Shown here piece by piece: positions 61,373 to 64,000 of a stretch of 64,000 bases of DNA (positions are counted from its first letter, which is position 1; each line of letters starts with the position of its first letter). Both the position numbers and the translations under genes were made by a program. Origin of the DNA: CAWUEX02 sp038148375 (GTDB lineage: Bacteria > Pseudomonadota > Alphaproteobacteria > Rhodospirillales > Rhodospirillaceae); contig JAYQVH010000004.1 of the NCBI GenBank assembly GCA_038148375.1, positions 158,164-222,163 on the forward strand. The letters run 5' to 3'. The notes below the pieces were generated by a model, which did not search any database, had not been told where the DNA came from, and worked only from the letters and a program-made list of their open reading frames with translations.

Positions 61373-62028
61373 ATGCCAGTCATCACCCCAGCGACGATTT
61401 GTTGTGGTCCTACGCAGCTGGATCGCTCGATGAACCGTCATCCATACTCATTGCGACCCACTTAGCGCTTTGCCCGAAATGCCGTGGCGTTGTTGCCAAA
61501 GCGGAGCAGGTCGGCGGTGAATTGTTTGATGACGTTCAGCCTGTCCAACTTGGATCGGATGCGTTGGACAGCGTGTTGTCACGCCTTGATGATGATCAGG
61601 AAGAGGTGACGGCACCGGTTGTTGCGGCTGCCGACGATGACCCCATCCGTATACCGCGTCCGCTGAAGGACTATGTGTCCGGATCCGTTCAGTCGATGCC
61701 ATGGCGGTGGCTTGGTCCTGGTGTGCATTACGCTGAAATCGGTGCGGCTGCGAAGGGCCCGAAGGTCGGTCTGCTGCGCATCGCACCTGGAACCAAGGTT
61801 CCGATGCATGGTCACAGCGGCAGCGAAATGACGATGGTTTTGGCCGGTGGCTACTCCGATGCCACCGGGCACTTTGTCCGCGGCGATGTTGAAGCGGCTG
61901 ACGACAACATGGTTCACCAACCGATAGCTGACGCCGGTGAGGACTGTTTCTGTCTGGTCGTTACGGAAGGCCAGCTGAGGCCGACAGGTATGATTGCCAA
62001 GGTGCTCCAGCCGTTCTTCCGCATCTAA
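61369..62028 (+). CDS. chrR: ChrR-family anti-sigma factor (zinc finger plus cupin)
   Basis: 219 residues. The N-terminal zinc anti-sigma domain has H6, H31, C35 and C38 (in 'HLALCPKC'), at the same positions as in Rhodobacter sphaeroides ChrR. The C-terminal cupin has H147, H149 and E153 ('MHGHSGSEMT') and H183, a second metal site required for signalling. It holds RpoE inactive until singlet oxygen or organic peroxide releases it. It is translationally coupled to rpoE and followed by a terminator. Confidence 0.95.
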   Translation: MNASHHPSDDLLWSYAAGSLDEPSSILIATHLALCPKCRGVVAKAEQVGGELFDDVQPVQLGSDALDSVLSRLDDDQEEVTAPVVAAADDDPIRIPRPLKDYVSGSVQSMPWRWLGPGVHYAEIGAAAKGPKVGLLRIAPGTKVPMHGHSGSEMTMVLAGGYSDATGHFVRGDVEAADDNMVHQPIADAGEDCFCLVVTEGQLRPTGMIAKVLQPFFRI

Positions 62029-62051
62029 TTGCCGGCACACTAAAACCGGTT

Positions 62052-62079
62052 AGCCCCGCGCCGAGAAAAGCGCGGGGCT
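62052..62079 (+). terminator. Terminator of rpoE-chrR
   Basis: A perfect 10-base stem (62052-62061 with 62070-62079) with an 8-base loop is followed by TTCTTATTT, 24 bases after the chrR stop. Confidence 0.9.
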
Positions 62080-62082
62080 TTC

Positions 62083-62275
62083 TTATTTGAATGTGCCTGT
62101 GCGTTCGACATCCAGGCAGAATTCATAACCGACGCCGCGCACGGCTTTTATTGCCGTCCGCGGCTGTATCGACCACGAAGCCCTCGCCAGCCAGCAATGT
62201 GCGAATAGCGTCGCGGGCCAGATCATCGTCTTCAACGACCAGAATCAGGTCGGACATTTGTTGTGTTTTGGCCAT
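62083..62275 (-). pseudogene. OmpR-family response regulator relic with large internal deletion
   Basis: From ATG 62275 the frame encodes the first ~40 residues of a receiver domain ('LILVVEDDDLARDAIRTLLAGEGF', then VVDTAADG), then shifts frame. In the +1 frame it gives the end of a winged-helix domain ('KAVRGVGYEF', then a short tail) with its own stop at 62083. About 150 residues, including the phosphoacceptor and most of the DNA-binding domain, are missing. The 50-residue N-terminal frame ends at TGA 62123. A non-functional remnant is the simplest reading. Confidence 0.75.
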
Positions 62276-62354
62276 ATGGCCCTAAGGGAATTTCATCCGG
62301 CGGTTTTGTGACTGTGAACCATATTCGCGTCATGTAATCTACAGATAACCGCCT

Positions 62355-63185
62355 ATGCGAGTACAGATGCCTTGGCGTGGCGTATTGCGTCCGGTCACGC
62401 TAAATCTTTTTGTCCTTGTCGCAATGAACCCTGGATCCATGCTGTTGGCTGACGAATGTCGAATTGTAATGGTGGAGGACGACCCGTCAGTCTGCTCCTT
62501 CGCAAAGACCTTACTGGAGAACGTGGTCTCAGGAGTGAGTTTCCACATGTTCTCAGACGCCGCGGTGGCATTAGAGGCATGTCAGGCTATCCAACCGAAT
62601 CTGGTGTTGCTTGATTTAGACTTGCCGGGCATGGGTGGACTCGAAGCCGCTCCGCTGTTTCGAAAAGCCATAGGAGATCGTGCGATCCTGATCGTCATCG
62701 CTGCGTCTAAAGGCAGTGGATCGGTCCAGCCGCTATTGGTGTCTGGAGCAGTTACCGGGCTCATCGAGAAACCCTTAGATGCCAAGTCCTTAAGCGACCT
62801 TGCCAGCTCCTATCTGGCAGGCCAGTGCGTTCCAGTGCGGGACCTTAACGAAAGCGCTTCACTCGGCGCGCGCTTTCAAGAACGGCTTGAGGCGGTTGGA
62901 GCGGCCGTCGCTTGTGTCCTCAGCTCTTATGACGACGCCATGGGCGGCGTCGTGTCTCAGGACGTTCAAGATCTGAGAGGACATATCCACAAACTTGCCG
63001 GGAGCAGCGGGCTTTTCGGTTTTGCGGACCTCGGCCGCGCGGCGTCTCAAGCAGAGGAAGTGATCGAAGGTTTTCAACGCAACCCTGGACCGGCGAATGC
63101 CGACCTCTTGCGATCGACGTTGAACTCGCTGTTGGCGGACATCGATAAATGCCGCCGCCACGCTCAACTAACCGGCGGAAAGTAA
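62355..63185 (+). CDS. Receiver-Hpt two-domain phosphorelay protein
   Basis: 276 residues from the first ATG. Starts at 62424 or 62439 give a more normal receiver N-terminus, but no Shine-Dalgarno distinguishes them. The receiver domain has 'VMVEDD', phosphoacceptor D87 in 'LVLLDLDLPG' and K139 in 'LIEKPLD'. A C-terminal histidine phosphotransfer domain has H212 in 'GHIHKLAGSSGLFGF'. It would carry phosphate from an external kinase from Asp to His without DNA-binding output. No kinase is adjacent. It overlaps the next gene by 18 bases. Confidence 0.82.
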   Translation: MRVQMPWRGVLRPVTLNLFVLVAMNPGSMLLADECRIVMVEDDPSVCSFAKTLLENVVSGVSFHMFSDAAVALEACQAIQPNLVLLDLDLPGMGGLEAAPLFRKAIGDRAILIVIAASKGSGSVQPLLVSGAVTGLIEKPLDAKSLSDLASSYLAGQCVPVRDLNESASLGARFQERLEAVGAAVACVLSSYDDAMGGVVSQDVQDLRGHIHKLAGSSGLFGFADLGRAASQAEEVIEGFQRNPGPANADLLRSTLNSLLADIDKCRRHAQLTGGK

Positions 63186-63422
63186 TTCCAACGCTTCCAA
63201 GACCAGAAACAAAGGCACCGGCCACACAAAGGCGAGGTAGGCCTGTCCCAGATAAAACAGCGGGCGCGGCCCAGGACGCTGCTCTTCGGGCAACGCGCGG
63301 TCACGCAGGACTTTGCGGATCATGATCCCGAGAATGGCGATATATCCGGCCGTCAGCAGACCGCCGACCGTGGCCCAGCCATTGCTGTCCATCCAGGCAA
63401 CAATGGTCTGAATGATCGTCAT
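63168..63422 (-). CDS. Small membrane protein, two helices
   Basis: 84 residues from ATG 63422. The longer frame to 63578 runs through the tRNA gene and is rejected. Two hydrophobic segments ('GWATVGGLLTAGYIAILGIMI' and 'FYLGQAYLAFVWPVPLFLVLEAL') flank a basic, proline-rich loop (RDRALPEEQRPGPRP). The family is unrecognised. It converges with the REC-Hpt gene and lies 17 bases after the tRNA on the same strand. Confidence 0.7.
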   Translation of the reverse strand: MTIIQTIVAWMDSNGWATVGGLLTAGYIAILGIMIRKVLRDRALPEEQRPGPRPLFYLGQAYLAFVWPVPLFLVLEALELLSAG

Positions 63423-63439
63423 GTGCCCTCTTGGTCTGA

Positions 63440-63515
<76 letters not shown>

Positions 63516-63820
63516 TTTGCCTTTATTATCAATAACTTGCGGGAGTGTCGCCTTGCTCAGCAAGGGCCGAAAACGCATCTAGCAATCACATAGTAATCAC
63601 GAAAATGTGAATTCGGCCAGGAATCGATATGCGGGCCTAAATAAGCGCCGCGCGGAATAAATACCGCATGGCTCCGCCTGTCAATCAAACAACAGCGCAG
63701 ATAACACACGCCCATTGCATAAGATGAATACAGCATGAGTTTGCTACCAACTGTCTGGGATTCAGCCTGCAATGTGCTACTATAACGAGAAGTTGATGCC
63801 AGGGGGTAGGGGGGCTGCAA
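63516..63820. other. Intergenic region upstream of tRNA-Thr
   Basis: 305 AT-richer bases separate the tRNA (minus) from the final small gene (plus). I see no repeat, hairpin with T-tract or coding frame that I can support. It must contain the tRNA promoter. Confidence 0.4.
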
Positions 63821-64000
63821 ATGCGTTGGGTGATATTTCTAGGGATATTGGCGATCAGTAACCCGACGCTTGCACAGATGAAGGCAATAGATCTCGAAAA
63901 GCATTGCCGTGCAGTTGACCGCATTGTCGAAGGTCGAGAAATCCTTGTGTCCCCTGTCAGCACCAATGGGACAGATTGGGGTGATTGCGTAAGGGAGTAA
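63821..64000 (+). CDS. hypothetical 59-aa secreted protein
   Basis: A complete frame from ATG 63821 to TAA 63998-64000 at the window edge, preceded by a G-rich stretch (GGGGGTAGGGGGG). A signal peptide (WVIFLGILAISNPTLAQ) leaves a ~40-residue mature peptide with two cysteines (in 'KHCRAVD' and 'GDCVRE') that could form a disulfide. The family is unrecognised. It could be the short end of a larger family such as Rap1a/Tai-like periplasmic proteins, but nothing firm supports that. Confidence 0.5.
   Translation: MRWVIFLGILAISNPTLAQMKAIDLEKHCRAVDRIVEGREILVSPVSTNGTDWGDCVRE

Overview
The window reads as GC-rich chromosome of an aerobic alphaproteobacterium, probably marine or soil. The main indicators are a complete aa3-type cytochrome oxidase operon with CtaG and CtaB, an RpoE/ChrR photo-oxidative stress sigma/anti-sigma pair, an ELM1-like protein, a SoeABC-type sulfite dehydrogenase, two TonB-dependent receptors and many Tat-leader proteins. 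I see no CRISPR array, insertion sequence, phage or rRNA. One tRNA-Thr(UGU) lies near the right end. Composition was judged by eye, not computed, and all family names come from motif recognition without database search.

Layout. 1-9.4 kb: the end of one TonB receptor, a small unknown gene, a methyltransferase with a Tat-like leader, a second TonB receptor, an M14 carboxypeptidase-like protein and an orphan TRAP binding protein. 9.4-18.9 kb: PA0069-type radical SAM protein, a Pit phosphate transporter divergent from a NUDIX hydrolase across a perfect PHO-box-like repeat, a Tat-leader RidA protein, outer-membrane phospholipase A, an orphan oligopeptide-binding protein, a DUF885 lipoprotein and a DsbA-like protein. 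18.9-25.2 kb: an alpha/beta-fold protein lacking the usual nucleophile, then a tandem PepSY-like periplasmic protein and a 33-residue peptide (not in standard ORF calls) divergent from an OmpR/EnvZ-type two-component system. After these comes a decayed patch: a nitrilase gene broken by an in-frame amber codon and the 3' remnant of its upstream neighbour.

25.2-29.2 kb: a tightly packed four-gene operon of exported proteins (amidohydrolase, DUF3500, VOC, DUF1838), followed by a cold-shock gene with a long leader. 29.9-38.2 kb: a ThDP enzyme, GNAT, PyrE, ELM1-like protein, hydroxypyruvate isomerase, another orphan binding protein, two tandem GSTs and a small basic protein whose ribosome-binding site lies in an inverted repeat. 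38.4-43.9 kb: rhodanese, UspA and a cytoplasmic molybdenum sulfite dehydrogenase (SoeABC-like), all on the minus strand.

44.3-52.2 kb is a respiratory block: ctaC-ctaD-ctaG-ctaE and DUF983 on the minus strand. Divergent from it are a 38-residue CoxF-like membrane peptide, DUF420, a divergent haem-copper oxidase subunit I homologue and ctaB. 52.2-62.0 kb is a lipid-modifying, photo-oxidative stress island: an SDR and SnoaL-like proteins, DUF3833, a GPH-type transporter, cyclopropane-fatty-acid-synthase-like methyltransferase, DUF1365 and an FAD oxidoreductase, beside rpoE-chrR with a recognisable RpoE-type promoter. The right end holds an OmpR regulator relic with a large internal deletion, a REC-Hpt protein, a small membrane protein, tRNA-Thr and a 59-residue secreted peptide.
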